Shown here: piece by piece, positions 25,729-33,519 of the stretch | Layout: each line of letters starts with the position of its first letter | Position numbering within the stretch: position 1 is the first letter of the stretch | Origin: an uncultured Poribacteria bacterium | GTDB lineage: Bacteria > Poribacteria > WGA-4E > WGA-3G | Assembly: GCA_951828385.1 (NCBI GenBank) | Contig: OX639973.1 | Coordinates: forward strand, 1,792,470-1,856,469 | Direction of reading: 5' to 3' | DNA length: 64,000 nucleotides | Made by a program: the position numbers and the translations under genes | Notes under the pieces: model-generated | Told to the model about the DNA's origin: nothing | What the model saw: the letters and a program-made list of their open reading frames with translations, nothing else | Databases searched by the model: none

Positions 25729-26738
25729 TCGTTCTCCTTTGAAAATAGATTTTTAAACCAGTTTACGATGCCTCGTTTTTGCAATTCAATTTTCAGGTCC
25801 GAGAGAGGTTTTTCCAGCCTCTGCATCTTTTCTTCAAGAAGGTTGTCTAACTTTCGGTGGATTTCCTCATGCAGTCCGGACTTATAATTTTCCAGCGTCT
25901 CAATCTGCTGTGTGAGATCTGAAGTGCGTTCAGTTAGATTGTGCTCGGTTTGCGTGATCTGCTCAACTGCATCCATCAGTTCGGATTTCTGGTTTTCTAA
26001 TCCAGCAGTAATTTCACCTTTGAGATCTCTAATTTCATCTCTAAGCCGTTCGCGAGTGGTTATTCCGTCACCAACTCCTTCCTTAAATTTAGAAAGGTCA
26101 ATCTCAGGAATGCAGTTTGCACCCCGATTCTCATAAAATTTCCATTGACTTTTATCTACTCTATTTGCAAAAATACCAAAGCGGGTATCAGTTGCAGAGA
26201 GGTAAGACTTCAACTGTTCAATCCCGTGCCCTACATACCCAGCTCCCTTACACTCCGCAATGGCAGCGAAACTCCCATTTCCATCAGCCAACACAACGTC
26301 AGCGATTCCATTGCGAGTTCCAAACTGAATTTGATATTCCCTGTCTGGAGAAAATCCATTAACCTCAAGCTTATCAAAATGATCATAAACCTCATCTGCT
26401 ACTTTAGTTTCATGGTCTGGACTAATCGCGTAACATTCCGGACACAGTTCGTATAACTCATCTGGAGGACGTGGAAGACATGTAGCACACGATTGAAAAT
26501 TCGCAACTTCGCGGAGGCGGTCACATTGGTTCCCACATTGAGAACATCCTGAGCATTGGCACTGCTCCGTGCTATTTTCTGTTATTGGGTCTACACCAGT
26601 AACATCAATTTGATATCGACTCTGTGAAGAATAGATACTAACATTATCTCGGACGCACACGTTATTCCCTACTTGCACTGGGGAACTTATAGATCCGGAG
26701 CGTACACATTTAATCTGAAGCTCTGGTGGACCGCCCAC
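25725..26738 (-). CDS. Second OB fold (end) + zinc cluster + PD-(D/E)XK nuclease + coiled coil; downstream part of a frameshifted gene
   Basis: Within this 337-aa frame: the tail of an OB fold (about 1-50, QVGNNVCVRDNVSIYS, YQIDVTGV); a dense cysteine cluster (about 60-105, CQCSGCSQCGNQC, CATC, CPEC); a PD-(D/E)XK core (D147, E162, K164 in IADVVL...AIAECKG); and a long coiled coil (about 225-315). The GTG at 26738 is not a natural start: the frame stays open upstream to 26819, where it meets the 26780-27163 gene in the -1 frame. Joined, the product would be about 479 aa: OB-OB-zinc-nuclease-coiled coil. Confidence 0.78.
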   Translation of the reverse strand: MGGPPELQIKCVRSGSISSPVQVGNNVCVRDNVSIYSSQSRYQIDVTGVDPITENSTEQCQCSGCSQCGNQCDRLREVANFQSCATCLPRPPDELYELCPECYAISPDHETKVADEVYDHFDKLEVNGFSPDREYQIQFGTRNGIADVVLADGNGSFAAIAECKGAGYVGHGIEQLKSYLSATDTRFGIFANRVDKSQWKFYENRGANCIPEIDLSKFKEGVGDGITTRERLRDEIRDLKGEITAGLENQKSELMDAVEQITQTEHNLTERTSDLTQQIETLENYKSGLHEEIHRKLDNLLEEKMQRLEKPLSDLKIELQKRGIVNWFKNLFSKENE

Positions 26739-26779
26739 GTCGCAGAGATCCCAATTAGAAACTGCAGCTGAAAAAACTG

Positions 26780-27163
26780 CTAAAACTTTACCTTGTATCC
26801 GGATATTTTGCAGTTCTGGTTTTTTGCTACAAGTTTTGATATTTTATTACTTATCTCTGTAACGTCAAACGCCTTCGCGTTAACCCCGTTAACTTGTATG
26901 TCGCTAACGGTGATCTGGTATTGACTAAAGGAAAAAAAAAGCGTAATTTTCCCATCTATGACTACTACCTGTCCTTGTTCCAACGGAGGAGCCATAACGC
27001 CTTTTGGTATGAAACATCTAAGTTTATTCGATTTGTTTATGAGATAAAAAGCATTTGAAGGTCCATCTGTTAATATCTCTACCTCACCCTGTACCAATAT
27101 ATTTCTCTGTATAGTACTTGATAATATATTCGTTATGTCACTCACATTGTAGATAGTTGGCAT
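26780..27163 (-). CDS. OB-fold protein, upstream part of the frameshifted OB-OB-nuclease gene
   Basis: In-frame product of 127 aa. Residues about 1-95 match the OB fold of the exodeoxyribonuclease VII large-subunit N terminus: YNVSDITNILSSTIQRNILV, QGEVEIL, LRCFIPKGVM, GQVVVIDGKITL and QYQITVSDIQ. Residues 98-115 (AFDVTEISNKISKLVAKN) begin a second, tandem OB unit that is cut short in this frame (ends CKISGYKVKF-stop) but continues perfectly in the -1 frame. OB folds bind single-stranded nucleic acid. The full-length product probably needs a -1 shift at codon 115. Confidence 0.78.
   Translation of the reverse strand: MPTIYNVSDITNILSSTIQRNILVQGEVEILTDGPSNAFYLINKSNKLRCFIPKGVMAPPLEQGQVVVIDGKITLFFSFSQYQITVSDIQVNGVNAKAFDVTEISNKISKLVAKNQNCKISGYKVKF
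26819..26825 (-). other. In-phase A_AAA_AAC slippery heptamer (candidate -1 programmed frameshift site)
   Basis: On the minus strand, codons GCA-AAA-AAC of the OB gene (114-115 end) form the classic slippery heptamer A AAA AAC in the correct phase. Slipping back one base gives CCA GAA CTG CAA AAT..., which stays open for 27 codons and enters the nuclease frame. AACTGC starts four bases downstream, with GCAGTT about 35 bases further as a possible stem. The six A residues could also be a sequencing or mutational indel site. Confidence 0.6.
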
Positions 27164-27222
27164 CTGCCCCTTCTCCTATACTATGTTACACAAAGAACCG
27201 CTCAAAACAGAAAAAAAGAATT

Positions 27223-27867
27223 TCAGAAGTGATTTTTACTTTTTTGTCCAAGAAAACAGGACAAACGAAATCCGAGGACCGACAGTGCCTTCACGTAACA
27301 TACATACGCTTCCTCTTGGAATAGGAAAAACTGAATAAGTCTCGGCACGGAGTCATCATGTCGCTGTGTCTGTTCCACAAATTCTGTCACGGTTTTCAGC
27401 GCAATAGGTGCTGCCTTTTCAAGCGGGTAGCGAAATGTTCCAGTACTAATAGCCGGAAAAGCAATGGATTGAACGCCGTTTTCCACAGCCAATTGAAGGC
27501 ATTCCCGATGGCAACTCTCGAGCATCTTAGGCTCTCCAATTCCGCCTCCAATCCAAATCGGTCCGACAGTATGAATGATATATTTTGCAGAGAGGTTACC
27601 CGCTGTAGTAATAACAGCTTCACCTGTTTGGCAACCACCGTAGTTTTCGCGAATCTCCTCACATGCACGATCAACCTCGCTACCAGCGGCTTGACGAATT
27701 ACTCGGTCCAAACCGCCTCCCCCGCTGAGAACAAGGTCCGTTGGGTTTACAATAGCATCAACCTCTGCATCCATTATATTGCCATGAATGAGTTCAAGTT
27801 GGGTTGGCATAGGTTTACCTCTCATCTCACTTAGTTCCGCTTCATCAAGGAGAAACAGAGGTCTCAT
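27223..27867 (-). CDS. Macrodomain protein coupled to DUF433
   Basis: The 214-aa protein holds a macrodomain from about residue 20: [63 protein letters not shown]-type loop. The usual NAAN in the first loop is NPTD, so the enzyme may differ in ligand handling. The ATG at 27867 overlaps the DUF433 stop (ATGA). The first 15 residues (MRPLFLLDEAELSEM) look like the start of a DUF5615 toxin rather than a macrodomain; internal ATGs at 27825 or 27810 are alternative starts. ADP-ribose linkage to a toxin-like system is inference. Confidence 0.83.
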   Translation of the reverse strand: MRPLFLLDEAELSEMRGKPMPTQLELIHGNIMDAEVDAIVNPTDLVLSGGGGLDRVIRQAAGSEVDRACEEIRENYGGCQTGEAVITTAGNLSAKYIIHTVGPIWIGGGIGEPKMLESCHRECLQLAVENGVQSIAFPAISTGTFRYPLEKAAPIALKTVTEFVEQTQRHDDSVPRLIQFFLFQEEAYVCYVKALSVLGFRLSCFLGQKSKNHF

Positions 27868-28226
27868 AGGACATCCACCGGTTCAATAGATTTTCTTTTC
27901 GCCTCAAGCAATTCCTGAGAAGCCTTAGCAAAACGTTCCCGCAATTCAACGACGAAAGGCGAAGGATTCCGCAGTTGCTCCTGCTCCGCCGCCTCATCAA
28001 GTTGCCGCACGCGTTCAAGATATGCTTCCACTTCCTCTGTTTTCGCCAAATAATAGAGGATAGTTGCGTGTATTTTTTCAAGACTTAAGGTCGGATAACG
28101 TAGCAGAGTCTCTTCGGGACTCGCGCCCTCCAGATAATCTTCCAACACAATCTCAATATCAATGCGATTGCCTTTGATCCGAATGACATCTTCTTGAACG
28201 AAGTCAAAGTAATTTTCCAGTTCCAT
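27864..28226 (-). CDS. DUF433 antitoxin-like protein, copy 2
   Basis: This 120-aa protein is nearly identical to copy 1 at 23842-24204 (for example VIRIKGNRIDIEIVLEDYLE, GASPEETLLRYPTLSLEKIH), differing mainly in the C-terminal 40 residues (RNPSPF against RQTPSPF; IEPVDVL against TQPVDTL). Its stop overlaps the start of the macrodomain gene by four bases, so the two are translationally coupled. Which protein it would neutralise, if any, is unknown. Confidence 0.8.
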   Translation of the reverse strand: MELENYFDFVQEDVIRIKGNRIDIEIVLEDYLEGASPEETLLRYPTLSLEKIHATILYYLAKTEEVEAYLERVRQLDEAAEQEQLRNPSPFVVELRERFAKASQELLEAKRKSIEPVDVL

Positions 28227-28312
28227 CGCTGAATCCCTTGATTTTTATACGCAATAAGTCGTTTTGGGATGAGTTAAGTTAGGATCAACGCTATTTAGCC
28301 TCTCTGTATACC

Positions 28313-28723
28313 TCAATTTAAGGATAGAAAAGTTCTACTATTTTTATCAGCACTTGAGAGTCGTTTCTTCCCTACATATTTGAGATTTTTCAGATCATCC
28401 CTAAAACGTTTGACTTTTTGCTGATATGCCTCACGTGTCCATTTTTGTACAGATGCAATCGCCAATTTGATAAGTGCATCTTTATCATAAACAGGTAGAA
28501 GTACATCTCCTCCCATAAGAATCGCGCCCGTCTCAGTATCAGAGACAGTCCAGTAGTTACCTACTGTTTTTTCAGGCGTGAGTCCTCTGTGAATGACAAG
28601 TCCTATCCATTCGGGTATTGCGTCTGAAACGATTTGATATGCGTCTTGCGCCTCTTGTTTCCACCATTTATCGCCAATACCTGATGATAAATAGAAAGTG
28701 ACTGGCTTGAGTTCATATTGCAT
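28313..28723 (-). CDS. Hypothetical soluble protein
   Basis: The 136-aa protein has no signal peptide or membrane segment. Visible features are a tryptophan-rich N terminus (YLSSGIGDKWWKQEAQDAY), a mid segment NYWTVSDTETGAILMGGDVL and a basic C-terminal helix (WTREAYQQKVKRFRDDL). It does not match a family I recognise. It lies at the end of the island before the dnaJ-like gene. Confidence 0.6.
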   Translation of the reverse strand: MQYELKPVTFYLSSGIGDKWWKQEAQDAYQIVSDAIPEWIGLVIHRGLTPEKTVGNYWTVSDTETGAILMGGDVLLPVYDKDALIKLAIASVQKWTREAYQQKVKRFRDDLKNLKYVGKKRLSSADKNSRTFLSLN

Positions 28724-28785
28724 AACTGCTCCTTTGTCTATTTCTTATCAGGTATCATTGACAGAAGTATGTCAATAGGTTTATA

Positions 28786-29661
28786 TCATAGCGTCTTATC
28801 AAGCTCTTTCAGCAAATTCCGCTGCTTCCGCGACAACGACTTCGGAATCTCCACAACCAACCGGACCCGCAAATCGCCCTTCCGTCCAGAAGCATCCGCC
28901 GCACCTTGCCCACGCAAACGTAATTGCTGTCCCGGTTGCGCACCCGCTGGAACCTTCAGGTCCACATCGCCTGTCAACGTTTGCACCCGAACAGAACCGC
29001 CTAACGCCGCTGTCGTCATAGAGATCTTCGCATCTGTGAGTAGGTCCGCGCCTTCACGAGTCAATGTCGGATGCGACTGTACAGAGACCGTCACCAACAA
29101 GTCGCCAGAAGTACCGATACCGAGGGTTTCGCCGTGTCCCCGAATCCGTAAGGTTTGCCCGTCCTGAATGCCCGGTGGGATTGTCAGCGTAATCCGTTTG
29201 CCTTCGATATTGACCTCTTTCTTACTCCCCAACACCGCATCCGCAAAAGGGATGTTAAGATTCATACGGATGTCACGTCCACGGGTAGGCCCCGTCGTAC
29301 GCCGTTGCCCGAACGCATCGCCGAACGCATCGTCGAATCTACCGAACCCACCGAATCCACCGAACCCGCGCCCGAAAAGATCGTCCAAGTTTATGTGCGA
29401 GAAAATGTCGTCCATATTTTGGTAGCCTTCAAACCCCATACCGTGAACGCCTGCATGCCCGCGGGTATCATAGACACGTCGTTTTTCGGGATCCGAAAGT
29501 ACCGAATACGCATTAGATGCCTCTTTGAACTTCTCTTCCGCCGCTTTATCGCCGGGATTCTTGTCCGGGTGGTACTGGACTGCAAGTTTGCGATAGGCTT
29601 TTTTGATTTCTTCAGGGGTGGCACCTCGGTCAATACCGAGGATTTCATAGTAGTCTCTCAT
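28786..29661 (-). CDS. DnaJ/CbpA-type Hsp40 co-chaperone without zinc finger
   Basis: From ATG 29661 the protein (291 aa) has a J domain with the HPD motif ([14 protein letters not shown]), a Gly/Phe-rich linker (about 75-120, [17 protein letters not shown]), and two beta-barrel substrate-binding domains ([46 protein letters not shown]). The CxxCxGxG zinc repeats of DnaJ are absent, placing it with CbpA/class II Hsp40, which stimulates DnaK. A frame extension to TTG 29706 exists but the J domain begins MRDYYEILG at 29661. The leader is the repeat described at 29662-29724. Confidence 0.93.
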   Translation of the reverse strand: MRDYYEILGIDRGATPEEIKKAYRKLAVQYHPDKNPGDKAAEEKFKEASNAYSVLSDPEKRRVYDTRGHAGVHGMGFEGYQNMDDIFSHINLDDLFGRGFGGFGGFGRFDDAFGDAFGQRRTTGPTRGRDIRMNLNIPFADAVLGSKKEVNIEGKRITLTIPPGIQDGQTLRIRGHGETLGIGTSGDLLVTVSVQSHPTLTREGADLLTDAKISMTTAALGGSVRVQTLTGDVDLKVPAGAQPGQQLRLRGQGAADASGRKGDLRVRLVVEIPKSLSRKQRNLLKELDKTL

Positions 29662-29724
29662 ATTTTTAACTATGGCGATTTCTGCTCGGTTTTTCTCCGT
29701 TGTCAAAAAACCGGTTTTTGTTTA
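29662..29724 (-). repeat. Leader repeat upstream of the dnaJ-like gene (third copy)
   Basis: On the minus strand, AAAACCGGTTTTTTGACAAC..., GGAGAAAAACCGAGCAG and CCATAGTTAAAAAT run straight into the ATG. The same blocks, in the same order, end just before the MFS gene (12648-12702). Confidence 0.62.
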
Positions 29725-29810
29725 GGTTTATATCTTCATCAAAAATGGTATGCGACTTCATCAAGACCCGTTTACTGCTAACGGAAGAAAATGGGTCAAA
29801 ATTATCAAGA

Positions 29811-30950
29811 TTAAGAAAGCATCGCGATGAGCACTGCGACATCTCGTAAAGACCGGTGCTGTTTGACAAGTGTTGTTCCGAATTGAAGTGCTGCGCTCTC
29901 TACACTTAGTTTTCGAGAGAGATCAACAATACCTTCAATATCTTTGACATGCGCGGCACCGATGAGGCGGCGCAGCATTTCCAATCCTGCAAACCCAACG
30001 GCATCTTGAAAGATGTTTTCTAACATCTCCGATTTCAATCCAGCATCAGTCATCGTGAATTCAGCCGTATAGGTGTCCCACACTTGCACAACCGCTGTTT
30101 TGAGTGCTGATTGTACACTCAGGTTGCCTTGATGCGAAAAATAGGATAAGAAGTAATTCGCCCAATACAACCCCAAGTCAAATCCGACGGGACCGTAAAA
30201 AGCAAATTCGGCATCAATCACTTTGGCTGTGTTGTCTTGGACGAGAACGCTACCCGTATGTAGGTCGCCGTGGGTTACGCCTTGCTGTGCTGTTAAGAAA
30301 ATCCGCTTGAGATGCTCCGCTTGACGCAAAAAGCCCGTGTCTGCTTTTAAGTGCTGGACATCAGGTGCCAAACCGGGTGTCCAGAAGTTCGTCTCATGTT
30401 CGGTAAACGGAAAAGTGAACACATAATCAGCAGTTATCGACTGCATAGTGGCGTTCGCAAATTGCTGTCTATAGTGTTGTGCGGTTGCGGCGCCAATGTT
30501 ATCGACGTATGTGTGGCTATGTACAATACCCATAAATCGCCCGACCTGTTCGGCGATTGCAGTGTCCACTGTACCAGCGATCAGCGCATCCCGTAGTACG
30601 TACGCGTCTCGGAGGTCCTCCATCGCTATGACTGCTGCGTCCACATCAAAATCGTACAGCACAGGCACCGTGCCGCTCGCCAACCGATTGTAAACGTCAA
30701 GGGCGCGAGACTCAAAAGTCAAACGCTCGGTAGACAACGGGTAGTCGGGACCCAGTATCTTAATGTAGGGCGGTGCGTGTTTCAAGACAAGCGAACGCGC
30801 CGGACGCGCCGCATCTGAGACGCGATAGACGGTGTTGAGATTACCATCGCCAATCTCTTCTATACGGAGCTCCGCCTCCGGTTCAAACACACGGATTTCT
30901 GCGTGTCGCTGGCGAAGGTAATCCGGTAGCGTGGTAAGATTGAGTTCCAT
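29811..30950 (-). CDS. mtnK: S-methyl-5-thioribose kinase
   Basis: The 379-aa protein has the MtnK pattern: GDGNLNTVYRV nucleotide loop, LKHAPPYIKILGPDYPL, catalytic THGDLHTGSVLV, and metal site VIDAEFAFYGPVGFDLG. MtnK phosphorylates 5-methylthioribose in the methionine salvage pathway. It lies 15 bases downstream of asd, so an asd-mtnK operon is likely; the shared theme is aspartate-derived amino acid metabolism. No other mtn genes are in the window. Confidence 0.94.
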   Translation of the reverse strand: MELNLTTLPDYLRQRHAEIRVFEPEAELRIEEIGDGNLNTVYRVSDAARPARSLVLKHAPPYIKILGPDYPLSTERLTFESRALDVYNRLASGTVPVLYDFDVDAAVIAMEDLRDAYVLRDALIAGTVDTAIAEQVGRFMGIVHSHTYVDNIGAATAQHYRQQFANATMQSITADYVFTFPFTEHETNFWTPGLAPDVQHLKADTGFLRQAEHLKRIFLTAQQGVTHGDLHTGSVLVQDNTAKVIDAEFAFYGPVGFDLGLYWANYFLSYFSHQGNLSVQSALKTAVVQVWDTYTAEFTMTDAGLKSEMLENIFQDAVGFAGLEMLRRLIGAAHVKDIEGIVDLSRKLSVESAALQFGTTLVKQHRSLRDVAVLIAMLS

Positions 30951-30965
30951 ATCACTTTCGCAGGC

Positions 30966-31964
30966 TTACAGCAGGTTTTCGGCGATCTGAATAGCGTTCA
31001 AGGCGGCACCTTTACGGAGGTTATCCGCAACGACCCAGAGGTTCAAACCGTTTTCTATGGAGGCATCGTCACGAATCCTACCCACGTAAACTTCATCTTT
31101 ACCTGCGACATCAACAGCAAGCGGATACTGCTGATTGCTCGGATCGTCCATAAGTTTCACACCCGGTGCATCAGCGAGGCACTCTCTCGCTTCGGCTGCT
31201 GTGAGCTTTTCATGCGTCTCAATGTTTATGGATTCTGAATGTGCGAAGAAGACCGGCACTCGGACGGTTGTAGCGGAGACACCAATCGTATCGTCCTCTA
31301 ATATCTTCCGAGTCTCGTTGATCATTTTGACCTCTTCTTCATTATCACCACTGTCTAAAAAGGGCCAATCAAATGCAACGTTGAATGCCATCTGGTGTGG
31401 GAACTTCTCCAAAGTGATCGGTTTGCCTTCAAGGGCTTCAGTTGTTTGTTGGACCAACTCCATGACAGCGCGCCCACTTTTACCGGAAACACTCTGATAG
31501 GTGGAAACGACTATCCGTTTGATGCCAGCAGCATCGTAAATCGGTTTGAGGGCTACCATCATTTGGATAGTAGAGCAATTGGGATTTGCGATCAGCCCGT
31601 TGTGGGTCTTCGCAGCAGCCATGTTAACTTCAGGGACAACCAGCGGTGTGGCCGCGTCCATACGGAATGCGCTGGTATTGTCAATGACGAGCGCGCCTTT
31701 GTCTACGGCTGTAGGGATAAATTCGCGGCTCACGGACGCACCTGCTGATGAAAACACCACGTCTACATCTTCAAACGAGTCGTGTGTTAATTCCTCAATA
31801 ACAATGGGGTCATTTTTAAACGATAGAATCTCACCGGCGGAGCGATGTGATGCCAGAAGTTTGAGGGAAGCGAGCGGAAATGATCGCTCTTCAAGAAGTT
31901 GCAACATTGTGTTCCCAACAGCACCCGTCGCGCCGACAACCGCTACACGATAACTCTCACGCAT
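30966..31964 (-). CDS. asd: Aspartate-semialdehyde dehydrogenase
   Basis: The start at ATG 31964 follows AAGGAAATATCAGAA; a TTG at 31994 would add ten unconserved residues. The 332-aa protein has NADP-binding GATGAVGN (11-18), catalytic Cys130 in NPNCSTIQ, SVSGKSGRAV and the active-site histidine in RVPVFFAHSESI. Asd reduces aspartyl phosphate to the semialdehyde, at the branch to lysine, threonine and methionine. It is the first gene of a two-gene unit with mtnK. Confidence 0.95.
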   Translation of the reverse strand: MRESYRVAVVGATGAVGNTMLQLLEERSFPLASLKLLASHRSAGEILSFKNDPIVIEELTHDSFEDVDVVFSSAGASVSREFIPTAVDKGALVIDNTSAFRMDAATPLVVPEVNMAAAKTHNGLIANPNCSTIQMMVALKPIYDAAGIKRIVVSTYQSVSGKSGRAVMELVQQTTEALEGKPITLEKFPHQMAFNVAFDWPFLDSGDNEEEVKMINETRKILEDDTIGVSATTVRVPVFFAHSESINIETHEKLTAAEARECLADAPGVKLMDDPSNQQYPLAVDVAGKDEVYVGRIRDDASIENGLNLWVVADNLRKGAALNAIQIAENLL

Positions 31965-32111
31965 TTCTGATATTTCCTTTTTTGTGTTGTTCAAGCAAAA
32001 TCTTTAGTAGAATTTAATACTTAATTTTACCACAAACACGCCCCTTAAAGCAAATATTTTGGTAAAGACTGTACATTTGAACGAGAAATTCACTGTTTTG
32101 AAACAAAAAAC

Positions 32112-32140
32112 TTGACAAATACTGCGATTTATGGTATTAA
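32112..32140 (+). promoter_or_regulatory. Sigma-70-type promoter in front of the structured region
   Basis: TTGACA (32112-32117), a 17-base spacer and TATTAA (32135-32140) form a near-consensus promoter. Transcription would begin about 32147 and read into the structured region that follows; no coding frame is in reach. Confidence 0.65.
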
Positions 32141-32146
32141 TTTTAA

Positions 32147-32660
32147 CGCTCTTCCGTCAAATCCCCATGCTTTAGCTTGCGAGATGTAGACGGAAACTAA
32201 CAATGTGATGGACAGCACGAAATGTCCAGCGAAAGCGGAATAAAACCCATCGCTATATTCTAACCTTTAGAGTCGGTGGTTAGCGTCCATATCAAGCCAA
32301 TGCGTCTAAAAACGTAGACGTAGACTGGAATGCGTGAGCGGAGGAGATACCTCCCGAAGTTTCAGGACTTGCCGCACGGCGTTCCCGGTAGGAAGGGAAG
32401 CTGTAAAATGGGTGGAAACAGAGCCAACCCACGACGTTCGCGGAAAATATCAAACGGGCAGGCTTGGCTGCCTAAGGTGGAGCGATAATAAGACGGTTGT
32501 TCAGTTTCCAGTTTCCAGTTACGAGTTACCAGTTAAAGAAACGATCTGATTAATCATAGTCTCTTAACTGGTTACTGGTTACTGGTTACTGTTAACTATA
32601 TCTGAGAAAACCGCAGTCGCTATGAAGCACAAGCCCCTACCTTTAGGTAGTGGGTACCTA
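32147..32660 (+). ncRNA. Candidate structured RNA resembling IS200/IS605 element ends (no tnpB)
   Basis: The region begins after a near-consensus promoter with TTCCGTC...GACGGAA enclosing CCCCATGCTTTAGCTTGCG, the ATGCTTTAGC-type hairpin of IS200/IS605 ends. It ends with CTACC-TTTA-GGTAG flanked by CCC/GGG (32634-32654), a second terminal-type hairpin. Between are GC-rich blocks with no open frame, of the kind seen as omega-RNA (reRNA) beside TnpB genes. A CAGTT-type repeat interrupts it (32501-32598). No TnpA or TnpB is present, so this may be a non-autonomous remnant. The omega-RNA label is inference from pattern. Confidence 0.5.
32501..32598. repeat. CAGTT-type inverted repeat inserted in the IS605-like region
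   Basis: Left arm: CAGTTTCCAGTTTCCAGTTA then CGAGTTACCAGTTAA; right arm: TTAACTGGTTACTGGTTACT repeated once more. The arms pair over about 30 bases with mismatches. It belongs to the same style as the spacers at 3631, 7896 and 8626. Confidence 0.6.
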
Positions 32661-32792
32661 TGACAAGATAGACATATTATGTCAAGGGGTCCTTGTTGGA
32701 GGCTTCTGTTTCTGACGAAGCAGTGTAGGCTGAACTACAGTGCCTATGCATTAATAATTTCGACTAATTTTCAGCATTAGTCACATTTTTTC

Positions 32793-32821
32793 TTGACATA
32801 TCTATATCTGTATAGTATAAT
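32793..32821 (+). promoter_or_regulatory. Consensus sigma-70 promoter for the HU gene
   Basis: TTGACA (32793-32798), a 17-base spacer and TATAAT (32816-32821) match the consensus in both boxes. The predicted start is about 32828, giving a leader of about 115 bases before the HU ATG. Confidence 0.85.
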
Positions 32822-32943
32822 ATAATTACTATTAGTTTTTGTTAAATTCATTTTATGCCTGAGGCGGGAGGCGTGCGATTTCCAGATGATGTTGGTAAAA
32901 GCAGCGTTCACTTATTCAGGCAAAAATTAGAGGAACATTTAAC

Positions 32944-33225
32944 ATGGCAAAATTAACGAAGAACGATGTCGTCAGCAGTATCGTCGAAGCGACCGGACTT
33001 AGCAAGAAAGATGCGAACGCTGCCGTTGATGCTTTTGCTGCGACCATTTGCGAAGCTTTGAGCAACGGCAACTCCGTCGGCCTCATTGGGTTCGGAACAT
33101 TTGAAGCCAAAAAACGACCAGCCCGTACGGGTCGCAACCCACAGACTGGCGCACCGATTGATATTCCGGAGAAAACCGTCCCTGCTTTCAAAGCTGGTAA
33201 GAAACTTCGCGACGCTGCTGCTTAA
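32944..33225 (+). CDS. hup: HU-family DNA-binding protein
   Basis: The 93-aa protein is a standard HU/IHF fold: helical dimer half (VVSSIVEATGLSKKDANAAV), then the beta-arm signature VGLIGFGTFEAKKRPARTGR and NPQTGAPIDIP, and C-terminal helix (AFKAGKKLRDAA). It bends and compacts DNA. AGAGGAAC precedes the ATG. The upstream promoter is a perfect consensus, consistent with high expression, and a factor-independent terminator follows. Which of the HU/IHF subtypes it represents is not decided by sequence. Confidence 0.94.
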   Translation: MAKLTKNDVVSSIVEATGLSKKDANAAVDAFAATICEALSNGNSVGLIGFGTFEAKKRPARTGRNPQTGAPIDIPEKTVPAFKAGKKLRDAAA

Positions 33226-33255
33226 GACCAGCGGTTTTTTCGCTCAGTTTTTTGG

Positions 33256-33309
33256 AAAAGCCGCGAGGCTGTGCCTCGTTTCTACACAGAGGGATGCCTG
33301 CGGCTTTTT
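33256..33309 (+). terminator. Factor-independent terminator after HU
   Basis: AAAAGCCGC (33256-33264) pairs with GCGGCTTTT (33300-33308) around an inner GAGGC-type stem, followed by a T run. It lies 30 bases after the HU stop. Confidence 0.75.
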
Positions 33310-33519
33310 CATGTTACGGCCATCAGTAGAAGTCTCTGCAGATCTCTGCCATAGAGACTGCCTTTACTAACGTATGCCAACACGGGCTATCACCCGCAAT
33401 TAATGATACCAATTTTTGCATGCATGATTTGTGGGTACCCTTTCCAACTTTTTGTCCGCATCGCTTCCAAGCACGCTTTGCAAGCGCGTTCGTTAAAAAC
33501 TGATGTCAGGAGACTCGTC

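Noticed and set aside
31965-32111. Possible riboswitch or attenuator upstream of asd
   Set aside because: The spacer upstream of asd has no conserved aptamer pattern such as the lysine box; only AT-rich sequence is seen.
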